Assembly: GCA_963778945.1 (NCBI GenBank)
Contig: CAVZWL010000020.1
Location: 77,114 to 141,113, forward strand
Length of the DNA stretch: 64,000 nt
DNA from: Fen-1254 sp963778945
GTDB taxonomy: Bacteria; Bacteroidota; Ignavibacteria; UBA10030
Direction of reading: 5' to 3'
Made by a program: the position numbers and the translations under genes. Below the pieces are notes generated by a model, which searched no databases, had not been told where the DNA came from, and saw only the letters and a program-made list of their open reading frames with translations. Position 1 is the first letter of the stretch; each line of letters begins with the position of its first letter. Positions 28,101 to 37,200 of the stretch are shown here, in pieces.

Positions 28101-30211
28101 GCTATTATTATCCGGCGGATGCCCCGACTCCGGCGGATGAAATCAATTATATTCCGGCTGTATATATTGCTCCGGCATGGAATGCTATCAATGATACTTC
28201 AGCAGTCGCAGATTATAAAACCCCGCGTGAAATTCATTTTAATAATACGAATTATATCGACGGAGAATATACGTGCGGCACTCCGGCTGCGTTTACGGGT
28301 TTAACCATCTATTACAGCAACAGCAATAATGCAAACGTTACGTCGTCCACCGGCGCTGACTGGAGCGCTGCCGCTACATGGTGCACAGACAGTAGTACAG
28401 GAACGCCGGCCGGTGCTTTGGCGGATAATATGAGTAATGCCGTCTTTATTATCGGAGACGGATCTGCGACAACACATAGGATCAATATCTCGGGAACTCA
28501 TCAAATTCAAACTGGAAACATATCTATTTATTCCGACGGGATTTTAGATATTGGATTAACGAATGGACATAATTTCGGCGGAATACCTAATTCAAAAGTC
28601 TCCGGCAGCGGGACATTAAGAATTGCAAGCACTGCATACTTTCCGAGAGGCGATTGGGGGAATTTTTTAGGAGCTTCGGGCGGAACTGTGGAATATTATC
28701 AGACTTCCGCATCACCGGCTACGATAAATTTGCCGACAACGTATACGCTGCCAAGCGGAAGCACGGCTAATATAACCGGGTACTTCAATCTTATCATTTC
28801 ACCATATACTGCATCGAACATTATTCTGCCGAATACGAATTTATCCGTTTACAATAATTTAACAATAGGATATTCTGCCGGCGGAGGCACCGCCAGCTGC
28901 ATGACACAGCTTAATGCAGGTGCGGCCTCAGCGACACTTGAAGTGCACGGAACTTTAAATATCAACCAATATGGCATACTGCAATATATGAACGTTGCCG
29001 CGCAGAACCTTATTGCAGATAACGATATCAATATTGCTGCCGGCGGAGCACTGCAGGTGTTGAACGGCGGAACCTCAGTGGCGAATACATTGACTGTCTA
29101 CGGCAACGTAGTGAATAACGGGACATTAAATTTAGATGCGAATTATCCGACGAACGATACGTACTATTGCAGCCTGACGTTCACAGGGACATTCAGTAAA
29201 TCTCTTACGAGCACTTCCACACCCACATCGACGTGTTTGTATAATATCGGAGTTAACAAAGGCGCTGCCTGGGATTCAGTTTTAAATGTTAATGTTGCGT
29301 CTACAGGATTTCAAATGGGCGGAGGGGGCATTAATTTGCAAAACGGAACATTCAGATTAACGACCAACGTTACCATGAATATATCAAGCGGGGCGTTTAC
29401 CATACCAAGTACAGCGTGTCTATCCGCAAATGGGGGAACTTTAAATTTGGGGACTGCGGGAGCGGCTGCGGATTCATTGATTCTCAATGGGAAGCTGGAA
29501 ATTCTTGCAGGAGCAGTCAATATCGGACCGGCTATATCAACAACTTCTGCCTACGCCTTCAATATCGTTTATGCAACTGCCGGAACGCCGGAGATCAGCA
29601 TTTCAGGAGGCGCTCTCAATGTATATTCGCAAATCAGGCGCCAGCCGGTTGTTACTTCCGGTGCATTGAATTATATGCAGACAGGCGGCACCGTTACGAT
29701 TGGTGCAAAAAATCCTATTACAGCTCGGGCTGCATTTGAAGTCGTCAATACCGGAAGCGATTTTGTGATGAGCGGCGGCAAGATTATTATAGCCAATCAT
29801 ATCAGCGCTGCACCGCCTTATGATCTGGATTTAGAATCCGACGGCTCGAGTGTCAATGGCGGTACGATACAGTTCGGATTGGCAGGCGTTACTCCGAATC
29901 CAACATTGTTTTATTTCCAATCTGCCGATTCCCTGGGAAATCTTATTCTTGAATCGACAACGAACTCTTCAGCGATAGCGGAAATATATGCTTTGACATT
30001 GTTGGGGAATCTCACAATCGGCGGCACAGCGGGTTACTTCAATGCCAACGGACACGACCTTGAGATCGGCGGGAATTTAACAAATAACAATACAAATACA
30101 TCGACCGGTATTGCTGTCGGGGGTTTTCAGACTCAAAGTACTGCACAAACCACATCTTTTCTCGGCAATGCCGATCAAACCATAACCGGCACAGCATCCA
30201 ATCGGTACTAA
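25094..30211 (+). CDS. Giant secreted beta-repeat protein 1, central part
   Basis: This 1,705-residue stretch continues the gene begun at 23763. It repeats a larger unit: a beta-sandwich-like block marked TSYAFPVGENGNYRPLG (again as TFRFPIGTGNSYRPDSI near 27890), an entry block marked YQSGNWDSTTTWTTD (again near 28350 as ADWSAAATWCTD), a GHNFGTVSGQGKI motif (again near 28565 as GHNFGGIPNSKVSG), and then beta-helix repeats. FPVG...YRP blocks followed by SGNW blocks are familiar from very large T9SS-exported proteins of Bacteroidota. The frame breaks near 30205, where the other frame gives GTNFANLEVATASAHK. Confidence 0.8.
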   Translation: MARLAMNLLANIAADGTSYAFPVGENGNYRPLGLINIRTGATTPVVSAAVYETGASTSDGTTITNIAPRNWNVQVISGNFSSATIQLTESGLIPTNVIGQSAAQAGTYSSLGGINIGSSVTSFKADSTWPAYFAIGISAIRPLYSYQSGNWDSTTTWTTDPSGSLWTNPVVPGSMNNVIILNGRTISVSSNNKQVTTLTVNSGGIVDLASTTGHNFGTVSGQGKIMLSSNTFPGGTFTSFIANTGGTIEYYNLNGVGLSTTQLTYNNLIISNYTASAYSAFLNNITNPTTYTINGNFNLKNYSSGTNTFSFGNSTASDNLINMTVYGNFSVDANCSIRVNNFATSHAIPNPTNNTTAYPVHSLSLYGNLTNNGSIRFTGLPSSIPVANAYYTLGVTAFGGVNYGDIQVYFLGAANNTVTCNGTTDFFRLIEAKGVDNTFVLEVTSSSTNNFALYAPNNQGNNTFDGAPEGYGYGAYYKALFIHYGTLKLDANINIPSLTESGQDFNIIPTAGLWINGATVSTMIIGLNGTGYQAATLYGALRVSAGQFSTGNAAGIVLGALGAPSITIEGTGTLDVSQAWTNTGAANQMSYTQTGGTANFRLQGENHAGPMLALGNSNSVFTMSGGVINFSNNTFYDGSYDYAIMTLGSQVGNYKVTGGTINLNLPSSATVYTASSTVPFYNMNISNQTGSGTVTIQLAAPSPLTVLYDLTIGGNSVLDLNANAIDLAVGHNFNISTGAAYTHGAANTTAFNGTGAQAFNNTGTITGGSLNNLTITNTSVTSITANNLTVTGTLLIDNNATLNDSGKYVYAAGNVVINGTHTGQQTVGGIRLNGAAAQTISGGGNGVFNNLLIDKSNTTGVSLTANASVTGNLRLLNNANFNIGSNNLSFGTRANVYTDTLTAQKFDSVHMISTKGLASDLGISKTFNSSYKTFRFPIGTGNSYRPDSIQFTADPAQYGSITVKTILSADPLVQAAGKAINLYWKVTSSGFSGIQNNSINQVCYYYPADAPTPADEINYIPAVYIAPAWNAINDTSAVADYKTPREIHFNNTNYIDGEYTCGTPAAFTGLTIYYSNSNNANVTSSTGADWSAAATWCTDSSTGTPAGALADNMSNAVFIIGDGSATTHRINISGTHQIQTGNISIYSDGILDIGLTNGHNFGGIPNSKVSGSGTLRIASTAYFPRGDWGNFLGASGGTVEYYQTSASPATINLPTTYTLPSGSTANITGYFNLIISPYTASNIILPNTNLSVYNNLTIGYSAGGGTASCMTQLNAGAASATLEVHGTLNINQYGILQYMNVAAQNLIADNDINIAAGGALQVLNGGTSVANTLTVYGNVVNNGTLNLDANYPTNDTYYCSLTFTGTFSKSLTSTSTPTSTCLYNIGVNKGAAWDSVLNVNVASTGFQMGGGGINLQNGTFRLTTNVTMNISSGAFTIPSTACLSANGGTLNLGTAGAAADSLILNGKLEILAGAVNIGPAISTTSAYAFNIVYATAGTPEISISGGALNVYSQIRRQPVVTSGALNYMQTGGTVTIGAKNPITARAAFEVVNTGSDFVMSGGKIIIANHISAAPPYDLDLESDGSSVNGGTIQFGLAGVTPNPTLFYFQSADSLGNLILESTTNSSAIAEIYALTLLGNLTIGGTAGYFNANGHDLEIGGNLTNNNTNTSTGIAVGGFQTQSTAQTTSFLGNADQTITGTASNRY

Positions 30212-30221
30212 TTTTGCCAAT

Positions 30222-33116
30222 TTGGAAGTGGCGACGGCTTCGGCTCATAAATTATTTTTGAGCAGCTCCGGTTGCAATATTATTGTGAATAGCGATTTGA
30301 CATTAACATCCGGCACATTGATAGACAGCAGCAATTCGATATATCTGCTCAATAATGTCAATAATAATGCCGTCCATGTCAGCACGAATGCTGCGACCGG
30401 CGGAATGGTTTTCATAGGAACATCGAATCAGGGGATGACAGGCAGCGGAAGCGGCGTATTCGGCAATATTGAAATCAATAACAGCGGTCACGGCGTGAAT
30501 ATGACCGATAATTCGACAATCAACGGCCAAATTAAATTTACAAGCGGTGCTCTCTATATTGATGATTATGCGCTGACATTAGGTCAAACCGTCACCATTG
30601 CGGGAACCGTCAATATATCGAATCTGATTCTCTTGAATGGTGTTTTGAGCGATAAAGGTGTGACAAAAATATTCCCGGCTGGAGCATCATCGTTTACTTT
30701 CCCAATCGGTGATAATGGAAAATATACTCCATGCACATTCAATTTTTCATCAAATAGTAATTCATCGGGCGCTGCGATTAAAGTTATCCCCGTTGCTTCC
30801 TTGCATCCGTCCATCAATCCGGCTGGATATACCGACTATCTCAATTATTACTGGAATGTATCGACAACAGGATTTTCATCTGCTTATACTGTAACCCATA
30901 CATATACATATGTTCCTGCCGACGTAAAAGGGATTCCTGCATATATACAGCAATACAATAACTCTACCGCACTATGGTCGACAGTCGCAGGAACAATCAG
31001 TTTCCCGACATTTTATTTTACAAGCAGCTCTCTCCTGGACGGTTCGTATACGATAGGCGATCAATTTGCTTCCTTGCCTACTCTGACGAGCAATGGATCC
31101 GGCAACTGGAACACTGCGGCAAGCTGGCTTCCTGCAAATGTACCTAATGGAAATCCGGTCGTTATACGTTCGACTGATTCCATTGCTCTGAGTGCCAATG
31201 GAGCGAATGCAGCTTCTGTGACCATCAATGGAGTGCTTGATGCTGTAAATACGACTTTCCATAATATCGGACAGGTTTCGGGGGGCGGGAAAATACGGCT
31301 CTTGAACACAAGCAGCGGCATGTTTGTATTCCCGGCTGGAACATATGATGCGTTCCTTGCTAATCCGGCAGGTACAATTGAATTTTACGGCAGCACAAAC
31401 GGCACTCTGCCGCTGGATCCCGGCAATGCTACAAAACCATATCAGAACGTTCTCTTTTCCGGTACCGGGATTAAGTATATAAGCAGCGTCGACATGGTGG
31501 TCAACGGCAATCTTACCCTTTCGAATGGCAGTAAACTGGACAACACATTGTACAATAGAAATGTGATCATTCTTGGAAATTGGACGGATAACAATGCGAG
31601 CACAACCGGTTTTAATGGCGGAACAGGTACGGTCACCTTCAGCGGCTCGGCAGCACAGAAAATCGTTATGGCGAACAATTCCATGACGGAAATATTTTAT
31701 AATCTCGGAATAAACAATGCTGCCGGACTTACATTGCAAACAGGAAAAGCCGGTGTCGCTAATCAATTGATTCTTACTTTAGGAAACATCAACACGAGCA
31801 GCACGGACAGTCTGACGATTACGAATACCAGCTCAGGTGCCGTTGCCGGCGGAAGTGTTAATTCGTTCGTCAACGGACCGTTGAGTAAACTCATAACTAA
31901 CGGTTCGAATTTCCAATTTCCTGTTGGAGACGCGGTTTCGTCTGCACGCAACCGTATCGGATATGTCTCGGTCAATAGTACTGCAACGACAGGCACACAG
32001 ATCTGGACTTCACAATATTTTGATAAAAATCCGTCGGCGGGCAGCTATGATGTCACAAAAGTAACTTCACCGTTAAGTTCGGTGAGCCAAAACGAATACT
32101 GGAATATCGTCGGTCCCACCGGCGGAAGTGCAAATGTTGTGTTGACCTGGGACTCGGCGTCCGGGATGAACAGCTCGCCGGCAAAAAGAGCTTTATCCAA
32201 AGTAGCCGAATGGAATACGCCGGTATCGGCGAGCTGGAATTCTGTCGGCGCTGTTGTTACTGACAATGGACAATATTCGGGAACGGTTGCTACATCAACG
32301 CCGGTTACTCTTGGCAATAATATCTTTACGATTGGCGCTACGAGCGCATCTTTGATTACTGCAATACAGAGTGGATTGTGGAATGTGTCAACTACCTGGA
32401 ACGGCGGCGGGGTGCCGGGACTTAATGATACGGTGGAAATCGGCGCCTATACGGTCACGTTGAATTCTAGTGCGGCGATCGCAAAGTTTATTCTTGATCC
32501 CACCGGGACATTATACGACAGCACCAATACGATAACCGTTTCCGGAAATTTTATTTTCAACGGCACCGTTACAGGATCCGGAAAAATCAGCCTGGGTACT
32601 TCCAGCGATACAATTTTTGGAACGGGCACGACCACCGGCAAAAGTGTTCTGGAAATTGCAGGAGGGAGCAAATTCATCGCATCGACGGCGAATCTTACCT
32701 TCAAAAATGTCTCGATACTTGCAGGAGATACGCTGGATAATTTAGGGAGTATAACAGTCGATACGATCTTCGGCGCTGCGTCAACATCGATCTTCAACAA
32801 TCTTATGGGATCGACGTTGACTATTAACGGTCCGCTGCTGAGCACGGGAACCTTCAATGGTGCATCCTACTGCCCGAATATCGTTATTTATAACGGCACA
32901 GTTGCACAGACAATCGACCCCGTAACGTATTGTACGTTAAAGTTAAATAACAGCGGTGTGAAGACCGCCGCGGGCAGCTTCAACGTAAACAACGACCTCT
33001 ATATTAACCCCGGCTCAAATCTCTCCGTCGGTTCCGGCGTGACCATCCAAGTCCTTGGCAGGTCATATACAGCCGGTGCGCTGACAAATAACGGTAACAT
33101 TTTGATTTCGAATTAG
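30222..33116 (+). CDS. Giant secreted beta-repeat protein 1, C-terminal part
   Basis: This 964-residue stretch ends the gene begun at 23763. It contains the third and fourth FPxG blocks (SSFTFPIGDNGKYTP near 30690; NFQFPVGDAVSSARNR near 31910) and the third and fourth entry blocks (GSGNWNTAASWLP near 31095; SGLWNVSTTWNGGG near 32370). The protein ends SGVTIQVLGRSYTAGAL, then NNGNILISN. This ending is nearly identical to the end of the 2,530-residue protein at 41870. There is no recognisable T9SS sorting domain, so either this tail is the export or attachment signal, or export uses a partner. Confidence 0.8.
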   Translation: MEVATASAHKLFLSSSGCNIIVNSDLTLTSGTLIDSSNSIYLLNNVNNNAVHVSTNAATGGMVFIGTSNQGMTGSGSGVFGNIEINNSGHGVNMTDNSTINGQIKFTSGALYIDDYALTLGQTVTIAGTVNISNLILLNGVLSDKGVTKIFPAGASSFTFPIGDNGKYTPCTFNFSSNSNSSGAAIKVIPVASLHPSINPAGYTDYLNYYWNVSTTGFSSAYTVTHTYTYVPADVKGIPAYIQQYNNSTALWSTVAGTISFPTFYFTSSSLLDGSYTIGDQFASLPTLTSNGSGNWNTAASWLPANVPNGNPVVIRSTDSIALSANGANAASVTINGVLDAVNTTFHNIGQVSGGGKIRLLNTSSGMFVFPAGTYDAFLANPAGTIEFYGSTNGTLPLDPGNATKPYQNVLFSGTGIKYISSVDMVVNGNLTLSNGSKLDNTLYNRNVIILGNWTDNNASTTGFNGGTGTVTFSGSAAQKIVMANNSMTEIFYNLGINNAAGLTLQTGKAGVANQLILTLGNINTSSTDSLTITNTSSGAVAGGSVNSFVNGPLSKLITNGSNFQFPVGDAVSSARNRIGYVSVNSTATTGTQIWTSQYFDKNPSAGSYDVTKVTSPLSSVSQNEYWNIVGPTGGSANVVLTWDSASGMNSSPAKRALSKVAEWNTPVSASWNSVGAVVTDNGQYSGTVATSTPVTLGNNIFTIGATSASLITAIQSGLWNVSTTWNGGGVPGLNDTVEIGAYTVTLNSSAAIAKFILDPTGTLYDSTNTITVSGNFIFNGTVTGSGKISLGTSSDTIFGTGTTTGKSVLEIAGGSKFIASTANLTFKNVSILAGDTLDNLGSITVDTIFGAASTSIFNNLMGSTLTINGPLLSTGTFNGASYCPNIVIYNGTVAQTIDPVTYCTLKLNNSGVKTAAGSFNVNNDLYINPGSNLSVGSGVTIQVLGRSYTAGALTNNGNILISN

Positions 33117-33302
33117 CTGAAATCCAGATACCTTGCAAAGAAACTGAAAAGATATTCCGAGGAACGGAATTCAGTTTATGCTATGCGACCCTTCGCAAGG
33201 TGTCGTTATAAGCGCAGTCTTCTTACCCAAGCGGCATCGTTTTCTGAAGGTAACTTTCCCCAAATACATTAATTCTTAAAGAATTACACTCTTGACGCCT
33301 TC
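33117..33302. other. Intergenic region with a CCTTCGCAAGG copy
   Basis: No gene is visible. AAACTGAA and its complement TTCAGTTT lie about 20 bases apart at 33145-33180. At 33185-33205 there is CGACCCTTCGCAAGGTGTCG, which carries the core of the CCTTGCGAAGG hairpin family between CGAC/GTCG arms. The TACGG regulatory module begins at 33303. Confidence 0.5.
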
Positions 33303-33392
33303 TACGGTATATCCCGTAGACTTACGGTTTTTGACGTAATTGTTAAAATACGGTTAAAAAACGATGAGAAATCCGCATCATGTCGGTATACT
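33303..33392 (+). promoter_or_regulatory. TACGG operator-promoter module upstream of the regulator pair
   Basis: TACGGTATATCCCGTA (33303-33318) is an inverted repeat with TACGG/CCGTA arms. TTACGG...ACGTAA (33322-33339) forms a second imperfect one, and TACGGT recurs at 33349. An A-run with ACGATGA follows, and TATACT is at 33387-33392, 15 bases after the shared AAA. It matches the module at 21581-21650, except that the distance between the first palindrome and the TACGGT copy is 20 bases (two helical turns) longer. The ATG of the regulator lies 44 bases downstream. Confidence 0.6.
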
Positions 33393-33435
33393 GTAATCAA
33401 AATAAATAACTCTTTCACCAGTTTTGGGGTGTAAA

Positions 33436-33840
33436 ATGAGGCAAATCAAAGTACTTGTCGTCGATGATCATCAGGATTTTCGGCGTGTTGTACTGGACTT
33501 TTTAAGCAAACTGCCGCACATCGATATCGTCGGCGAGGCAGTCGATGGTGATGAGGCAATTGAAAAAGCAGAGACATTATCTCCGGATATTATTCTCATG
33601 GATGTAGCAATGCCGAAGAAAAACGGACTTGAAGCGACGCGCATCATCAAGCAGCGCTGGCCGGCGATTAAGGTAATGATCGCTACAACATATGACAATC
33701 CGATGTATCGAATGCAGGCATTGGAAGCAAAGGCAGACGGATTTATTCTCAAATCTTCCTTGAAGCCCGGATTGGAGGCGGCATTCGGCATTGTTAAGCA
33801 GGTGCCTGCCGTAAATATGACAGACAAAGCAATGATATAA
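33436..33840 (+). CDS. Single-domain response regulator A
   Basis: This 134-residue receiver has no output domain. The acidic pocket is Asp10-Asp11 (VVDDHQDF), the phospho-acceptor Asp56 (LMDVAMP), a Thr pair at 84-85 and Lys106 (FILKSS). The frame opens at a TTG at 33424, but the ATG at 33436 gives the family start. Its closest relatives in sequence are NarL/FixJ-type receivers, so it may be a receiver that lost its DNA-binding half, or it may work by protein contact (CheY-like). It sits with regulator B between the two giant-protein genes and behind the TACGG module. Confidence 0.88.
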   Translation: MRQIKVLVVDDHQDFRRVVLDFLSKLPHIDIVGEAVDGDEAIEKAETLSPDIILMDVAMPKKNGLEATRIIKQRWPAIKVMIATTYDNPMYRMQALEAKADGFILKSSLKPGLEAAFGIVKQVPAVNMTDKAMI

Positions 33841-33860
33841 ATATAAGAGGAGAACTTTTC

Positions 33861-34259
33861 ATGAACACAATCAAAATATTGCTGGCAGACGATCATGACT
33901 GCTTCCGGCACATTCTGCAGATGTATTTGGATGCACAGGATGGCTTCGAAGTTGTCGGAGAGGCCAGGGATGGTACGGAGGCCGTTGAGAAAGTCTCTCA
34001 ACTTCTGCCGGATGTCGTGTTAATGGATGTGTCTATGCCCCGCCAAAACGGCATCGAAGCAACGCGGACGATTAAACGTCTGTGGCCGTCGACAAAAGTT
34101 TTTATGCTTTCGATGGATCCGAGCGAAGCATATCGGAAAAACATACGATCAATAGCCGACGGATTTATTGCAAAGACATCGATGAAAAATGCGCTATTGA
34201 CAATTATGGCAAATGAACAATCGAATCAATTTCCAATGGGAACTGTAGCCGTTGCGTAA
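33861..34259 (+). CDS. Single-domain response regulator B
   Basis: This 132-residue receiver lies 20 bases after regulator A and has a strong AGAGGAGAA ribosome binding site. It has Asp10-Asp11 (LADDHDCF), phospho-Asp56 (LMDVSMPRQNGIEATRTI) and Lys105 (FIAKTS), with no output domain. It is clearly a paralogue of regulator A. It is followed after 18 bases by the 2,530-residue secreted protein, so regulators and surface protein are likely one transcript. The cognate kinase could be the broken one at 18113. Confidence 0.88.
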   Translation: MNTIKILLADDHDCFRHILQMYLDAQDGFEVVGEARDGTEAVEKVSQLLPDVVLMDVSMPRQNGIEATRTIKRLWPSTKVFMLSMDPSEAYRKNIRSIADGFIAKTSMKNALLTIMANEQSNQFPMGTVAVA

Positions 34260-34277
34260 CTTTAAAGAATAAGCAGA

Positions 34278-37200
34278 TTGAATTTATTCTATAACATAGT
34301 ATCCCGATTTTCCGTTACGATCGCTCTTGCAGCGGTTCTTTCAATTGCAATAACTGTCAGCGCCAGCGCCGTGACAAATACAGCGAGCGCAGGGACGACG
34401 TGGGAAGCTGCTACCTGGAGTCAGGGGCATGTGCCGCAGGCTGCCGAGGATGCAGTCATCAATTCCGGCATCAATCTGACTATTAACTCGGCGGCTGTCT
34501 GCGGGTCACTTACAATAGGCAATACGACCGTCACTGCAACCGGGCTGACTATCAATGCAGGCTACAGCTTGACGATCAGCGGAACCACAGGCAACCTTAC
34601 TATTAATCCGAGCAATGTCAATGTTGCGATGACTTTAATAGTCGGTGCGAATACGCTGACGGTAGCCGGCACACCTGCATTATCGGCAACAAATACCAGC
34701 TCGATTACAGCTTCTACCGGTTCCGTTTCATTTACGAAAGCCACCGGTTTTACATGGGCAGGCGGAACAATCACTCGTACAGGTGCAGGAACCACTTCTT
34801 TTACAGGACTGCTTTCGCAAACAGGTGGAACGATACAAAATACGACTGCGGCCGGAACGTTCAGCTTCAACGGCGGATATTCAAAATCAGGCGGAACATT
34901 TACTTCAATGGCTGCAGAGACAATAAACTTCGGCGGTAACTTAACGGTAACAACGGCTGCTCTGACATTCAATGCGACCAGCACTGAGACCTTTACAGCT
35001 TCAGCTTCTATCACGCCGACGGCAGCGATCACGTTCGGCAATATAACATTGACTGCAGGCACACAGACTTTAGCCGGGAATATCGCTGTTGCAGGCAACT
35101 GGACAAATAATGGAGGCACACTCAGCGCCGGTTCGTATGGAGTGACGTTCTCCGGAACAAAGTCGATAAGCGGAACAGCGAGCACAACATTCGGACCCAT
35201 AACAATAGCTGCGGGTGCTGTGACGACGATGAACAACAGTAATTCGTGCACGAATTTAACCTTTACAGCAAGCGGCACGGCAAGTTCATTAACGCATGGA
35301 ACCACGAGTGTGCTGACGGTCAGCGGAAATGTGATTATCAATCAGCCTACTGCTGCCGTTGTCACTGCTTGGAATATTAATGCCGGCAGCGCTACGGTAG
35401 CGGGCACAACAACAATCGGCGGAACAACGGCGACAACAGGTTGGATAGCAAGAATTACCGTGACTACAGGATCTCTGAAATTTAACGGCACCGTAACTTT
35501 TGCTGCGAATACACTTGCAACAACAGAAGTGATCAGGGTAACAAGTTCAGGATCGATTACATTCACACAGCCGTTAACTTTGAGTTCCGGGACTGTATCG
35601 AATCTAACGGCAGCCGGCACTCTCAATTTCAATGCAGCTGTCAACTTTGGCGGCGCCAATACGCCTGCATTATCTACCATAGCTGCATCGATTGTCAACT
35701 TTGGCGGCAATCTAACAGTTACAACGACTGCATTGACTTTCAATGCAACCAGCACGGAAACATTTACGGCTTCTGCCACTATTACGCCGGCGCCGACGGC
35801 TGCGATTACATTCGGCAATGTGACTTTGAACGGAGGCACACAGACTTTTGCCGGAAATATTACAGTTGCCGGCAGCTGGACCAATAATGGAAGCACTGTA
35901 AGTGCAGGCACGTATACACAGATATTTTCCGGAGCGGCAAAAACCATTGGCGGAACATCGAGCACTGCATTTGGCACGATTCAGATTAACTCGGCTGCTA
36001 CAATAACGATGAACAATAACAACTCGTGCACAGGTCTCACATTTGCTGCAGCAGGCACGGCAAGTTCGTTGACGCACGGCGGAACGAGCATATTAACTGT
36101 GAATGGAAATGTGCTCATCAATCAGCCTACTGCAAATAACAGAACCTCTGCATGGAATATCAATGCCGGATCAGCAACGGTTACAGGTACAACAACCGTC
36201 GGGAGCGCAACGAGCAATACTGCAACCCGTATCTCGCAGATAACTGTTACTTCAGGAACATTAAATTTGAACGGGACGACAACGCTGTCGACTGGAACAA
36301 GTTCCGCATGCGCCGTTATCACTGTATCGACTGGCATCATTAACTTTAATGCCGCGCTGAGCCACGGTGAGGGAACGATATCAATTACAAGCACAGGCAC
36401 AATTAATTTCAATTCCACGTATGCCTTCGGTCCGACTTTGAGTGCTGCTCCGATCTTGACAACAGTCGCAGGAGCGAATCTGAAATTTGGAAGTAATTTT
36501 ACTGTCTCTGTTGCTCTTACATTAAACGCGACAAGCAACTCAACTTTTACAGGCAACTCCACCGTAACACCGGCCGCGAATATCATTTTCGGAAATGTAA
36601 CTGTCAATAACGCCGTAACGGTAACAACTGCCGCCGGCGCAGGAACATTTTCGATTGCCGGAAATACAGTGATCAGCGGAACTGGAAATCTTGGGGGAAC
36701 ACAGACTGTTCTCTTTACGGGAGCCGCAAAAACAATCGATGGGACAGGAACCATTGCGGCAACATCAACTGTCAGCGGTGCGCAAACGTTTCTGGCTACT
36801 GCTAATCTTACAATTTCAAACACAATGACAATTAACACTGCTATAACAGTGACAAACAACGGCATTGTCAATTCGACTGCGGCAGGCGGAATCGTCGGAG
36901 GCGGTACCTGGACGAATGGAGCCAGTTCATCACTCAGCGTGGCAGGACCGCTGCTTACAAGCGGTGTTCTCAATGCAAGCAATTCCGGAAATACTGTAAA
37001 CTACGCCGGTGCGGCACAGACGGTCACGCTTCCGTCCGGCACACCTGCAACGTACTGGTACCTTACGCTTTCCGGCAGCGGAATAAAGACGATGCCCGCA
37101 ACTATTATGACGATCGGCGGCGATTTTGTCATGTCAGACAGTGCCACTGCTGCAGCAGCACAGGCTTTAACGATCAATGGCAGTTTTACTCTAAGCACTT

